64,000 nucleotides of DNA from Ralstonia pickettii DTP0602. GTDB lineage: Bacteria; Pseudomonadota; Gammaproteobacteria; Burkholderiales; Burkholderiaceae. The translations under genes were made by a program, and so were the position numbers. The stretch lies in the NCBI GenBank assembly GCA_000471925.1, contig CP006668.1, positions 1,612,001 through 1,676,000 of the forward strand, given 5' to 3'. Numbering within the stretch: the first letter of the stretch is position 1; each line of letters starts with the position of its first letter. The notes below the pieces were generated by a model. The model saw only the letters and a program-made list of their open reading frames with translations. It had not been told where the DNA came from and searched no databases. Of this stretch, positions 35,340 to 44,099 are shown one piece after another.

Positions 35340-36557
35340 ATGACGCATTCCCTCCCTACCCGCCTGGCGCACGCCGGCCGTGCGCCCAACGTGCCCGGCG
35401 GCCAGCCGGTCAACCCGCCGGTCGTGCGCGCCAGCACCGTGCTGTTCGAGTCCGTCGCGCAGCAGCGCGAAATGCGCGCCCGCCGCGACCATGACCGGCT
35501 CTTCACCTACGGCGCGCGCGGCAATCCGACCAACTTCGCGCTGGAAGACATGGTGACCGTGCTCGAAAGTGGTTACCGTACGCGCCTGTTCCCCACGGGA
35601 CTCTGTGCCGCGACGATGGTGATCCTGGCCTTTGTGCGTCCCGGCCAGCACGTGCTGCTACCCGATTGCGTCTACGAGCCGGTACGCAACCTGGCCAGCG
35701 GCTTCCTGCGCCGGCACGGCATCGCTACCGACTTCTACGCGGCCGACGGCTCGGATCTTGCCGCGCGGCTGCGGCCAGAGACGCGGCTGGTCTATGTCGA
35801 GGCGCCGGGCTCGCTGGCCTATGAAATGTGTGACCTGCCCGCCGTCGCGGCGCTGGCGCATGCGCACGGCGCGCTGGTCGCCGCCGACAACACTTGGGGC
35901 TCGGGACTGCTGTACCGGCCGCTGGAACTGGGTGCGGACATCTCGCTGATGGCCGCGACCAAGTACCTGAGCGGCCATTCCGATGTGATGATGGGCACGG
36001 TGTGTACCACCGAAGGCGCGTGGGCCGAGCTTTCCGCTACGGCCGACGCCTTCGGCATGACGGTGAGCCCAGACGATGCCTACCTCGTGCAACGCGGCAT
36101 CCGCTCCCTTGGCGCACGGCTCGCGCAACACCAGGAAAGCGCCATCGCCGCGGCAAGCTGGCTGCGCGCCCGGCCCGAAGTCGCGCGCGTGTTCTGCCCG
36201 GCTCTGCCGGACGATCCCAACCACGCGCTGTGGCTGCGCGACTGCCATGGCACCAACGGCCTGCTTTCGTTCACGCTGCGGAGCACGGCGCCGGTGGCGG
36301 CGGAGCGCTTTGTCGACAGCCTTCGGTTGTTCGGCATCGGCGCCTCATGGGGCGGCTTCGAAAGCCTGGCCGTGCTGGCAGACATGCGCCGCGCGCGCAG
36401 CGTCACTGACTGGTCAACGCACGGGCAGATGATCCGGCTGCATATCGGGCTGGAGGGGGTCGGCGACTTGCTGGCCGACCTGGAGCAGGCGTTTGCGGCG
36501 ATCGTGGAGATCGGGAACGAGGAAGGGGACGCGCGCGCCGATACGCAGTATCGGTAA
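35340..36557 (+). CDS. Cystathionine beta-lyase-like PLP enzyme (Cys/Met metabolism family)
   Basis: 405 residues from ATG 35340 (an ATG at 35331 is possible). The family's PLP lysine is in LMAATKYLSGHSD; the upstream DNTWGSGLLYRPLELGADIS segment, the SLAYEMCDLPAVAALAHAHGA loop and GGFESLAV C-terminal region are diagnostic of MetC-type enzymes. Cystathionine beta-lyases cleave C-S bonds of cystathionine, cystine and similar. With a thiol dioxygenase and a rhodanese in the same operon, it may release a thiol from an S-conjugate. Alternative: a gamma-lyase. It is the last gene of the operon, 117 bp before the next regulator. Confidence 0.85.
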   Translation: MTHSLPTRLAHAGRAPNVPGGQPVNPPVVRASTVLFESVAQQREMRARRDHDRLFTYGARGNPTNFALEDMVTVLESGYRTRLFPTGLCAATMVILAFVRPGQHVLLPDCVYEPVRNLASGFLRRHGIATDFYAADGSDLAARLRPETRLVYVEAPGSLAYEMCDLPAVAALAHAHGALVAADNTWGSGLLYRPLELGADISLMAATKYLSGHSDVMMGTVCTTEGAWAELSATADAFGMTVSPDDAYLVQRGIRSLGARLAQHQESAIAAASWLRARPEVARVFCPALPDDPNHALWLRDCHGTNGLLSFTLRSTAPVAAERFVDSLRLFGIGASWGGFESLAVLADMRRARSVTDWSTHGQMIRLHIGLEGVGDLLADLEQAFAAIVEIGNEEGDARADTQYR

Positions 36558-36674
36558 TTGGCGGCACGCGGGCAGCGCGCCTGGCTTGAGGCCGGGTCGG
36601 GGAACGCCGGCATCACATAAAGCCAGGCAAAATTCATCCTTTACAAATCGTCTAATGCTGGATAATATGTCCAC

Positions 36675-37304
36675 ATGACGAAACGTACCCCGGAGCAGCA
36701 AGCGCTGCTCGAGCAGCTCAAGCAAGTGGCGCAGGGCCTCGGCGAGACCCTGGCGCCGTTCTGCGAAGTCGTTGTTCACGACCTCCTGCACCCTGAGCAA
36801 GCCATCCTGGCGATCCACAACAATCTGTCCGGTCGCCAGCCTGGCGATCCGGCCACAGAACTCGGTCTGGCCCGCATTGCCGATCCGCAATACCAGCAGG
36901 TCATCGCCAACTATGCGAACCAGTTCGCCGATGGCCGCCAGGCGAAAAGCACGTCCATCGGCATCAAGGATTCGAGCGGGAGATATATCGCCGCCTTGTG
37001 CCTGAACGTGGACCTGACCCTCTTCCGCGGCTTGCAGAGCATGCTGGGACAGTTTGGCAGCGTTGGCGCTGCGGCCGGCGTCACCGAATCGCTCGATCCG
37101 ATCAGCGCAGACGCCATCCGGGATCGCATTGACCAGTTTGCGGCGCGGCTCGCCACGACGCCCCGTTCGCTCAAGGCGACAGAGCGGCGCGCACTGATAC
37201 GCGAGCTCAAGGAAGCCGGCTGCATGGAAGTGCGCCGGGCCATGGAAATCGTCGCGATGCACCTGGGCGTATCGCGGGCAACGGTGTACAGCGATGCCAA
37301 GTGA
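36675..37304 (+). CDS. YheO/DauR-like PAS-HTH transcriptional regulator
   Basis: 209 residues. N-terminal YheO-type PAS domain (about 15-130; LGETLAPFCEVVVHDLLHPEQAIL and DSSGRYIAALCLNVD), C-terminal helix-turn-helix (about 160-209; ELKEAGCMEVRRAMEIVAMHLGVSRATVYSDAK). DauR of Pseudomonas aeruginosa, which controls D-arginine catabolism next to an ornithine-cyclodeaminase-family gene, has this architecture. Here the cyclodeaminase-family gene overlaps the end of the regulator by 11 bp. It likely senses an amino-acid-like compound; this is inference. Confidence 0.88.
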   Translation: MTKRTPEQQALLEQLKQVAQGLGETLAPFCEVVVHDLLHPEQAILAIHNNLSGRQPGDPATELGLARIADPQYQQVIANYANQFADGRQAKSTSIGIKDSSGRYIAALCLNVDLTLFRGLQSMLGQFGSVGAAAGVTESLDPISADAIRDRIDQFAARLATTPRSLKATERRALIRELKEAGCMEVRRAMEIVAMHLGVSRATVYSDAK

Positions 37305-38265
37305 CGCCCGCCTGCTGCTGCTCGACAAGAACGAGGTCGAGGCCCTGCTGCTGCCCGACGATGTCCTGCAAGCCGTGCGCGAGGCCTTCGTGCTGCATAG
37401 TCAGGGCGAGGGCCGCGTTTTCCCCGTGGTGCGCGAGCCGCTCGCAACGGGCGGCGTATTCGGCATCAAGTCCGGGGATGTGCAGGCGCAAGGCCTGCTC
37501 GGCTTCAAGGCGGCGGGATTCTGGCCGGACAACCGCCGGCTCGGCGGTGAGCCGCACCAGGCCACCATCATGCTGATCGACCCCGCTACCGGTCGGCCGG
37601 TCTGCATCATCGACGGCAATGCGGTCACGACCATGCGCACCGGTGCGGCGGGTGGCCTCGGGCTGCAGCAGCTCGCGCGAGCGGACAGTACCCGCCTGTG
37701 CCTGTTCGGCACCGGTGTGCAGGCGCGCGTGCAACTCAACTTCGCGCTGCAACTGTTGCCGGCGCTGTGCCAGGTCCGCTATGCCACCGCGGCCGGCAAG
37801 CCCGACGCTGCTTTTGAAGCGTACTTCGCGCACCGCTGCGACATCTCGCATGCCGGCGATGGCAATGCCGCGGTGGCTGAGAGCGATGTCGTGATCACCG
37901 CAACCCCTGGCGGCGGTGCATTGTTTGAAGCGGAGTCGGTGCAACCCGGTACGCATCTGAATTGCGTCGGCGCCGACACCAAAGGCAAGCGGGAACTACC
38001 CCAGGGCCTGCTGGAGCGGGTGCGCCTTTTCGTCGACGACCAGGCACAAGCGCGCCAGATCGGCGAAACCCAGTGGGCCCCCGATACGCCGTGCACGGAA
38101 CTGGGCGATGTGCTGACGGGAAAGGCCCTCGTGGAGCGGCAACCGACCGACATCACGGTCTTCGACATGACCGGGCTCGCGCTGCAGGACCTGACCGTCG
38201 CACGCATGCTCCTTCAGCGCGCCGGCGCGGCCCGCGTGGGTTCCGACATCGCGTGGTCCTGGTAA
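37294..38265 (+). CDS. Ornithine cyclodeaminase/mu-crystallin family enzyme
   Basis: 323 residues. NAD(P)-binding Rossmann core at about 120-235 (RLCLFGTGVQARVQLNFALQ) and family motifs PVCIIDGNAVTTMRTGAAGG (about 97-116) and CVGADTKGKRELP. The family includes ornithine cyclodeaminase, ketimine reductases, L-arginine dehydrogenase (DauB) and iminosuccinate reductase (BhcD); sequence alone does not choose. Genetic coupling to a DauR-like regulator supports an amino-acid dehydrogenase or imine reductase role. No partner D-amino-acid dehydrogenase lies nearby. Confidence 0.85.
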   Translation: MPSDARLLLLDKNEVEALLLPDDVLQAVREAFVLHSQGEGRVFPVVREPLATGGVFGIKSGDVQAQGLLGFKAAGFWPDNRRLGGEPHQATIMLIDPATGRPVCIIDGNAVTTMRTGAAGGLGLQQLARADSTRLCLFGTGVQARVQLNFALQLLPALCQVRYATAAGKPDAAFEAYFAHRCDISHAGDGNAAVAESDVVITATPGGGALFEAESVQPGTHLNCVGADTKGKRELPQGLLERVRLFVDDQAQARQIGETQWAPDTPCTELGDVLTGKALVERQPTDITVFDMTGLALQDLTVARMLLQRAGAARVGSDIAWSW

Positions 38266-38424
38266 TGCGTTCAGCGGAGTCTGCACGATGTAGGCCTTGC
38301 TTGCTTTCGATGATGTCACCGCAGCCGCTGCGCGGCTTCGGCGCCTTGCCCCCCGCACGCCAATGATGCGCATCCGGACGGCCAAGGACCTCCATTCCTT
38401 CCTTTATTGTCCGGAGATGGTTTC

Positions 38425-39408
38425 ATGCGCCCCACCACTGCCTTCACGGCTCTCGCACTGATTGCCGCCTGTAGTTTCACTGCGCCTGCCCGCGCCGCCG
38501 ACAACGCCTGGCCGCAAAAGCCGGTGACCGTCATCGTTGCCTCCGCTGCCGGCGGATCGGCCGACGTATTGACCCGCATCGTGCTGACGCACCTCGCCAA
38601 AGAGACCCACGCCAACTTTGTCGTCGACAATCGCCCGGGCGCCGCCGGCAACATCGGCATGGCCCAGGTCAAGCGTGCTGCGCCGGACGGGTACACGCTG
38701 GGCTACGGCAACATCAACACGCTGGCCATCAACCCGGCCCTGTTCAACAAGCTGCCCTACGATGTGCGACAGGACTTCGTGCCTGTGGGCCGCATGTTCT
38801 CCATCTACAACCTGTTGGTGGTACGCGCCGACTCCCCGGTCAAGAACGTTGGCGAGCTGCTCGCACTGGCGCGGAAGTCGCCCGGCAAGCTCTCATACGC
38901 TGCTGCCGGCACCGGCAGCAGCGGCCATATGGGCGGCGAACTGCTAAAGAAGATGGCCGGCATCGACGTATTGTTCATTCCGTACAACGGCGACCCGGCG
39001 TCGCTGACCGACCTCGCCGGCGGCCGGCTCGACTACACCATTACCAATGCATCGGTGGCGTGGCCACTGGTCAAGAGCGGCAAGCTGCGCGCGCTGGCGA
39101 TCACCAGCCGCGAACGCGTTGCGCTGTATCCCGACGTGCCGACGCTAAATGAGTCAGGGCTGAAGGGCTATGAAAACGTCTCGTGGGGCGGCCTGGTGTT
39201 TCCCAAGGGCACGCCGCAGCCGATTGTCGATAAGGTTGGCACGGCGCTGGAAAAGGTGCTGAAGTCCGACGGCTTGCGCCAGGACCTGTCCAATGCCAAC
39301 GCCGTCGCGGCCACGGGCAACCGCGACGACTTCCTGCGCTTTATCGCCAGCGAGCAGAAGAAGTGGGCCGACCTGGTCGAAACCGCGAAGATCCCCAAGC
39401 AGAACTGA
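38425..39408 (+). CDS. Bug-family (TctC) periplasmic solute-binding protein
   Basis: 327 residues from ATG 38425 with a GGAG site 8 bp upstream. Signal peptide (about 1-24, ending in ARAAD). Bug signature motifs are PVTVIVASAAGGSADVLTRIVLTHLAK, NRPGAAGNIGMAQVKRAAPDGYT and DLAGGRLDYT. It should bind a carboxylate or amino-acid derivative in the periplasm; the permease partners are not in the window. It sits between the cyclodeaminase-family gene and an M81 peptidase, so it probably captures the substrate of this cluster. Confidence 0.92.
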   Translation: MRPTTAFTALALIAACSFTAPARAADNAWPQKPVTVIVASAAGGSADVLTRIVLTHLAKETHANFVVDNRPGAAGNIGMAQVKRAAPDGYTLGYGNINTLAINPALFNKLPYDVRQDFVPVGRMFSIYNLLVVRADSPVKNVGELLALARKSPGKLSYAAAGTGSSGHMGGELLKKMAGIDVLFIPYNGDPASLTDLAGGRLDYTITNASVAWPLVKSGKLRALAITSRERVALYPDVPTLNESGLKGYENVSWGGLVFPKGTPQPIVDKVGTALEKVLKSDGLRQDLSNANAVAATGNRDDFLRFIASEQKKWADLVETAKIPKQN

Positions 39409-39422
39409 GCATTCCGCCGACC

Positions 39423-40961
39423 ATGTCCAATTCCCGCATTGCGATTCTCGGCTTCGCCATCGAATCGAACCGTTTTGCTCCCGTGTCCACGCGCGCCGAC
39501 TTCGTGGACCGGGCTTACCTTGCCGGCAGTGCGCTGCTGGCCGATGCCCGCGCTGCCGCACCCGCGATGACCCCGGAGATCCCGGCCTTTGTCCGCCGCA
39601 TGGATGCCAGCGGCCCGTGGACACCGGTGCCGATCCTCTTTGCCAACGCAGAATCGGGCGGCCCCGTCGATCACGCCTTCTTCCTTGAGACCCTCGCTGT
39701 CTTTGAACGGGAACTGCGCGCCGCCTTGCCGCTGGACGCCGTCTACATCTGCGAGCACGGTGCCGCCATCACCACCGAAGAAGATGATCCCGATGGCGTG
39801 GTCTTCGAGACGGTAAGGGCCATCGTGGGACCGTCGGTGCCGGTCGTCGCCACGGTGGACCTGCATGCCAATGTGTCCGATCGCATGGTCGACGCGGTCG
39901 ACACGCTTGTTTCCTATCGCCGCAATCCGCATACCGACATGGCAGAACGCGGCACGGAAGCGGCTGAGATACTCATGGAGCTGATGCGCGGCGCGCGCTT
40001 CTGCGTCGCGCATGTGCGCATGCCGGTTTGTGCGCCGCCGACCCAGTTGCTGACCGCGCCCGGCACCGGGCCTTACGCCGACATGATCCAGCAAGCGGAA
40101 GCGCTGGACGACCCGCGCATCGTCAATATTTCGGTGGTCGGCGGCTTTGCCTTCGGCGATACGCCCAAGAACGGCCTGACGGTGATTGTCTCGACCCGCG
40201 GCGATGCCGGGTTCGCCCGCGAGACCGCCCAGGCGCTGGTGACGCCAGCCTGGCTTGGGCGCGCAGCCTTCACGCCCGAGTTGACGTCGCTTGACGAGGC
40301 GGTCGCGCTGGCCAAGGCCGCCGGCGAGGACCACGCGCGCCCGCCCGTATTGCTGGCCGATGTGGCAGACAACCCCGGCGGCGGCGGACGCGGTAATACC
40401 CCTTTCCTGCTGGACGCGTTATTGCGCGCCGGCGTGCGCGATGCCGTGCTGGGTGTGGTCACGGATCCCGAGCTCAGCGCGCAGGCCCATGCCCTCGGCA
40501 TGGGCACTGAATTCACCGCCCACTTCAATCGCGGCGAAAGCACCGCCTGTTCCGAAGCCTTCAGCGCGCCCGCCACGGTACTACGGCTGCATTCGGGTCA
40601 AGGCATTGGACGCCGGGGGCAGCTGGCCGGATGCAGCTTTAACCTGGGCCCGTCAGCCCTGCTGCGAGTGGGCGGCGTGCAGGTCGTGGTGATCACCAAT
40701 CGCCATCAATGCCACGAGCCCGTTTTCTTCGAGATGTTCGGCATCGATATCGCAGCGGCACGCACGGTGGTAGTGAAATCGCGCGGCCATTTCCGCGCCG
40801 CCTTCGACGAATTCTTCGCCCCCGAACAGATCTTCAGCGTCGACGCGCCGGGCCTGACCTCGCCGGTATTGTCGCGCTTCGACTTCCGGCGTCTGCCCCG
40901 GCCCGTCGTCCCCCTGGACACCATGACAGAGTGGACACCGCACATCCGCCTGTTGAGCTGA
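39423..40961 (+). CDS. M81-family metallopeptidase (microcystin LR degradation MlrC-like)
   Basis: 512 residues from ATG 39423. N-terminal GFAIESNRFAP, then the zinc-site segment VDLHANVSDRMVDAVDTLVSYRRNPHTD, then VLLADVADNPGGGGRGNT; these are the signature regions of M81 peptidases. A second half (about 330-505) carries the MlrC C-terminal domain. MlrC hydrolyses linear peptides in sphingomonads, but M81 proteins outside that pathway have unknown substrates. It directly follows a Bug protein gene and precedes a D-threonine-aldolase-like gene by 12 bp, so it probably belongs to a peptide or amide-type catabolic route. Confidence 0.88.
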   Translation: MSNSRIAILGFAIESNRFAPVSTRADFVDRAYLAGSALLADARAAAPAMTPEIPAFVRRMDASGPWTPVPILFANAESGGPVDHAFFLETLAVFERELRAALPLDAVYICEHGAAITTEEDDPDGVVFETVRAIVGPSVPVVATVDLHANVSDRMVDAVDTLVSYRRNPHTDMAERGTEAAEILMELMRGARFCVAHVRMPVCAPPTQLLTAPGTGPYADMIQQAEALDDPRIVNISVVGGFAFGDTPKNGLTVIVSTRGDAGFARETAQALVTPAWLGRAAFTPELTSLDEAVALAKAAGEDHARPPVLLADVADNPGGGGRGNTPFLLDALLRAGVRDAVLGVVTDPELSAQAHALGMGTEFTAHFNRGESTACSEAFSAPATVLRLHSGQGIGRRGQLAGCSFNLGPSALLRVGGVQVVVITNRHQCHEPVFFEMFGIDIAAARTVVVKSRGHFRAAFDEFFAPEQIFSVDAPGLTSPVLSRFDFRRLPRPVVPLDTMTEWTPHIRLLS

Positions 40962-40973
40962 CCGCTCCCACCC

Positions 40974-42128
40974 ATGACCATCCGGTTCGACATGCACTCT
41001 ACTCTCGACACCCTCGATACACCCGCAGCCGTCATCGACGTGACGCGCATGCAGCACAACATCGATCGGATGCAGCAGCGCATGAATGCGCTCGGCGTAC
41101 GCTTCCGCCCCCACGTCAAGACCTCCAAGTGCACGCCGGTCGTGCGTGCCCAGCTCGCCGCCGGCGCGACGGGTATCACGGTCTCTACGCTCAAGGAAGC
41201 CGAATATTTTCTCGCCGAGGGCGTCACCGACATCCTCTATGCCGTTGGCATGGCCGCGCACCGGCTTCCCCAGGCGCTGGCCTTGCGCCGGCGAGGCTGC
41301 GACCTGAAGATCCTCACCGACAGCGTGGCCTCCGCTGAAGCGATTGCAGAATTCGGGCGAGCGAACGGAGAAGTCTTCGAGGTCCTGATCGAGATCGACA
41401 CGGACGGCCACCGCTCCGGCATCCAGCCCGAGGACCCTGCGCTGCTGGACGTCGGCCGCGCCCTGCACGATGGGGGCATGCGGCTGGGCGGGGTGTTGAC
41501 CCACGCTGGCTCGAGCTATGAGCTTGACACCGCTGAGGCCCTGGGCGCCATGGCCGAGCAAGAACGCACCGGCTGCGTGCGTGCGGCCGAGCGTCTGCGG
41601 GCGGCACACCTGCCCTGCCCGGTGGTCAGCGTCGGCTCGACCCCGACGGCTCTTTCCGCCGCGCAGCTCGATGGTGTCACCGAGGTGCGGGCCGGCGTCT
41701 ATGTTCTGTTTGACCTGGTGATGAGCAACGTGGGCGTCTGCACCACCGATGACATCGCGCTCAGCGTACTGACGACGGTGATCGGCCACCAGACCGACAA
41801 GGGCTGGGCCATTGTCGACGCCGGGTGGATGGCGATGAGCCGCGATCGCGGCACCCAGAAGCAGAAGCGGGACTATGGCTATGGGCTGGTCTGCACGATC
41901 GACGGCACGGTGTTGCAAGGCTACGTGCTGAGCGGCGCCAACCAGGAGCACGGCATCGTGTCGCGCGAAGGCGTGCCTGATGGTGACATCGCCGGGCGTT
42001 TTCCGGTTGGCACGCGGCTGCGCATCCTGCCCAATCACGCGTGTGCGACCGGCGCGCAGTTCCCCGAATACCGGGCGCTCGCCAAAGGCGGTGAACTGGC
42101 GCTATGGGAGCGCTTCCATGGCTGGTGA
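40974..42128 (+). CDS. D-threonine aldolase/DSD1-family PLP enzyme (alanine racemase-like barrel)
   Basis: 384 residues, fold-type III. PLP lysine Lys49 in RPHVKTSK, substrate-side DTDGHRSG stretch (about 143-150), and metal-ligand pair His355/Cys357 (NHACAT) as in DSD1-type D-serine dehydratases and D-threonine/beta-hydroxyaspartate aldolases. A 12-bp gap separates it from the M81 gene. It would cleave or dehydrate a beta-hydroxy D-amino acid; which one is not set by sequence. With the cyclodeaminase-family gene it suggests amino-acid catabolism. Confidence 0.88.
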   Translation: MTIRFDMHSTLDTLDTPAAVIDVTRMQHNIDRMQQRMNALGVRFRPHVKTSKCTPVVRAQLAAGATGITVSTLKEAEYFLAEGVTDILYAVGMAAHRLPQALALRRRGCDLKILTDSVASAEAIAEFGRANGEVFEVLIEIDTDGHRSGIQPEDPALLDVGRALHDGGMRLGGVLTHAGSSYELDTAEALGAMAEQERTGCVRAAERLRAAHLPCPVVSVGSTPTALSAAQLDGVTEVRAGVYVLFDLVMSNVGVCTTDDIALSVLTTVIGHQTDKGWAIVDAGWMAMSRDRGTQKQKRDYGYGLVCTIDGTVLQGYVLSGANQEHGIVSREGVPDGDIAGRFPVGTRLRILPNHACATGAQFPEYRALAKGGELALWERFHGW

Positions 42129-42215
42129 CACGGGCGCGGCAAGGATCGAACGCGGAAGTCTTCTACAATGGCGGCCATGTGTCCGCAGCGCCGGACGCGC
42201 GACGGAAAACCATCC

Positions 42216-43130
42216 ATGCCAGCGAAGAAGAAACTCCCGGGAAAGGCCGCCCCGGGCAAGGCCGCCCCGAATCCGCAGCAAGCCACGCTGAGCGCCATCG
42301 TGGCGCGCATCGACAGCATCCGCGACACGCTGGGCGTCACCGGCCAGCGCATTGCCGACTTCATTGCTGGTCATCCGGAAGAAGTGGTCCATATGTCCGT
42401 CAGCGAAGTGGCCGAGCGCACCGGCGCCAGTGAAGGCAGCGTGGTCGGGCTGTGCAAGACGCTCGGCGCCACCGGCTTCCAGCAGTTGAAGATCGTGCTG
42501 GCGCAGGAGATCGTGCAGCCGGTCCAGATGATCCACGAAGACCTGGAACCGAAGGACGATGCGGCGGCAGTCGTGCGCAAGATCTTCCAGAGCAATGTGC
42601 AGACGTTGCGCGATACCCAGTCAACCCTGGATGTGGCGGCGCTGCAGCGCGCGGTTCATATCCTGAAGAAAGCCAAGCGCATCGAGATCTACGGCATCGG
42701 CAGCGCGGCCACCATCGCCGAGGACGCGCATTACCGCATGCTGCGCATCGGCCTTAACGCCAAGGCCGTGGTGGATTCGCATGTGCAGGTCATCAGCGCG
42801 GCATTGACGGGGCCGGATGTCGCGGTGCTGACCATCTCGCATTCCGGCAGCACGTATGAAACCGTGACGGCGACGCGACTGGCGAAGGAGGCCGGCGCGC
42901 ACACCATCTGCATCACCAACTTCGGCAAATCGCCGATCCAGGCCTTCTCCGATGTGGTGCTGCTCACAATGGCACGCGAGACCCACTTTCGCACGGAGGC
43001 GATGACGAGCCGCCTGGCACAACTGGCGATCATCGATGTGCTGATCGCCTGCCTGGCGCTGACCGACTACGACCGCGCGGTCAAGACCATCCGCCACACC
43101 TTCGACGTACTGTCGCTCAAACGCTATTGA
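42216..43130 (+). CDS. RpiR-family transcriptional regulator with SIS domain
   Basis: 304 residues from ATG 42216. The first 25 residues are Lys/Ala/Pro-rich; an RpiR helix-turn-helix follows (about 25-100, TGQRIADFIAGHPEEVVHMSVSEVAERTGASEGSVVGLCKTLGATGF). A SIS sugar-phosphate-binding domain (about 130-265, RIEIYGIGSAATIAEDAHYRML...SHSGSTYETV) binds an effector. The stop overlaps the end of the convergent HAD phosphatase gene by 14 bp. It may control the M81/aldolase genes or the HAD gene; an inverted repeat upstream of the latter is a candidate operator. Confidence 0.9.
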   Translation: MPAKKKLPGKAAPGKAAPNPQQATLSAIVARIDSIRDTLGVTGQRIADFIAGHPEEVVHMSVSEVAERTGASEGSVVGLCKTLGATGFQQLKIVLAQEIVQPVQMIHEDLEPKDDAAAVVRKIFQSNVQTLRDTQSTLDVAALQRAVHILKKAKRIEIYGIGSAATIAEDAHYRMLRIGLNAKAVVDSHVQVISAALTGPDVAVLTISHSGSTYETVTATRLAKEAGAHTICITNFGKSPIQAFSDVVLLTMARETHFRTEAMTSRLAQLAIIDVLIACLALTDYDRAVKTIRHTFDVLSLKRY

Positions 43131-43968
43131 GCCTGGCGTGCAGGGCCGTGCGGCCGGCACACCATGTGTCCAGCAACTGGGCCGGGGTCTCCGCCTCCGC
43201 CCCGGAGCCGGTGCCAAGCAGCAGATATGACATGCCCATCGCGACCGCGCCCGCGGCATCGGTCGCCGGGTTGTCGCCGATCATCAGCGCCTGCGCCGGC
43301 CTCGCCTGCAACCGCCGCAGTCCTTCGTGGAACAGCGCATCGGAGGGCTTGCCGATGATGCACTCCGGATGCACGCCGGCACAGGCTGTCAGCGCGGCGA
43401 GCAGCGCACCGGTTTCCGGCACGCAGGTGCCGTTGTCGCCGGGATGGCTGAGGTCGGGATTGGTGACCACCAGCCTGGCGCCGGCGCGCAGCACGTTCGC
43501 CGCCAGCGCCAGCTTGCCGTAGCTGAAGTCGGGATCGCGCGCCAGCAGCACCACGTCAGGGCCCTGTTCCACCAGTTGGCAACCGATCCGCTTCGCATGG
43601 CGGCGCAATGCCGGGCTGCCCAACAACAGCACCCGCGCCTCTGGGGAGGTGCGGCGCAGCCAGTCCACGGACATTTCGCCGGCAAGCACGAGTTGCTCCG
43701 GTGCAACGGCCAGGCCCATGCGGCGCAGCTTGCGCGACATGCCGGCCGCCGTGTCGGTCGAGTTGTTCGACACGATGGCATAGCGGCCCTGCAACGCCTC
43801 GAGCAGCGCGGCCGCGCCCGGCATGGCCGCGCCGTTGCGGATCAGCGTACCGTCCAGGTCGACGATGTAGCGCCATGCCGGCGCGCGCCAGGGCGGCAGC
43901 GCCGGCCGCGGGATGGGGACATCGTCGGTGGCACGTTGGCCGGAGGGGAACCGCCTGATATCTGTCAT
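43117..43968 (-). CDS. HAD-IIA family phosphatase (NagD-like)
   Basis: 283 residues. DxD nucleophile pair Asp37/Asp39 in YIVDLDGTLIRNG. Other HAD-IIA signatures are SNNSTDTAAGMSRKLRRMGL (motif II-like), VVTNPDLSHPGDNG and GKPSDALFHEGLRRL with MIGDNPATDAAGA (motif IV). Substrate is likely a sugar phosphate or nucleotide. Its convergent neighbour is the RpiR gene, whose SIS domain would bind a phosphosugar, so the two may be functionally linked. A conspicuous inverted repeat lies upstream of the start. Confidence 0.88.
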   Translation of the reverse strand: MTDIRRFPSGQRATDDVPIPRPALPPWRAPAWRYIVDLDGTLIRNGAAMPGAAALLEALQGRYAIVSNNSTDTAAGMSRKLRRMGLAVAPEQLVLAGEMSVDWLRRTSPEARVLLLGSPALRRHAKRIGCQLVEQGPDVVLLARDPDFSYGKLALAANVLRAGARLVVTNPDLSHPGDNGTCVPETGALLAALTACAGVHPECIIGKPSDALFHEGLRRLQARPAQALMIGDNPATDAAGAVAMGMSYLLLGTGSGAEAETPAQLLDTWCAGRTALHARLNSV

Positions 43969-43986
43969 CTTTGCGTTCGATCATTT

Positions 43987-44031
43987 TGAACAACGCTCAT
44001 TCTACATACACTTTTTATTGAGCACTGTTCA
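43987..44031. promoter_or_regulatory. Inverted repeat in an AT-rich divergent promoter region
   Basis: TGAACAACGCTCA (43987-43999) and TGAGCACTGTTCA (44019-44031) form an 11/13-matched inverted repeat with centres 32 bp apart, about three helical turns. The gap (CTACATACACTTTTTAT) is AT-rich. It lies between the HAD gene and a small lipoprotein gene and could be the operator for either; the RpiR protein encoded nearby is a candidate binder. Confidence 0.5.
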
Positions 44032-44099
44032 TTTGATTGTCATGTAGGTCTTCTAGCATCCGTGTTGTCCCATCCCCCACCACGCGACACGGAACCTCC

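Noticed and set aside
36675..42128. Beta-hydroxyaspartate cycle cluster (bhcA-D)
   Set aside because: The cyclodeaminase-family and D-threonine-aldolase-like genes resemble BhcD and BhcC, but no aminotransferase or dehydratase (BhcA, BhcB) is present, and a DauR-like regulator and a peptidase are.
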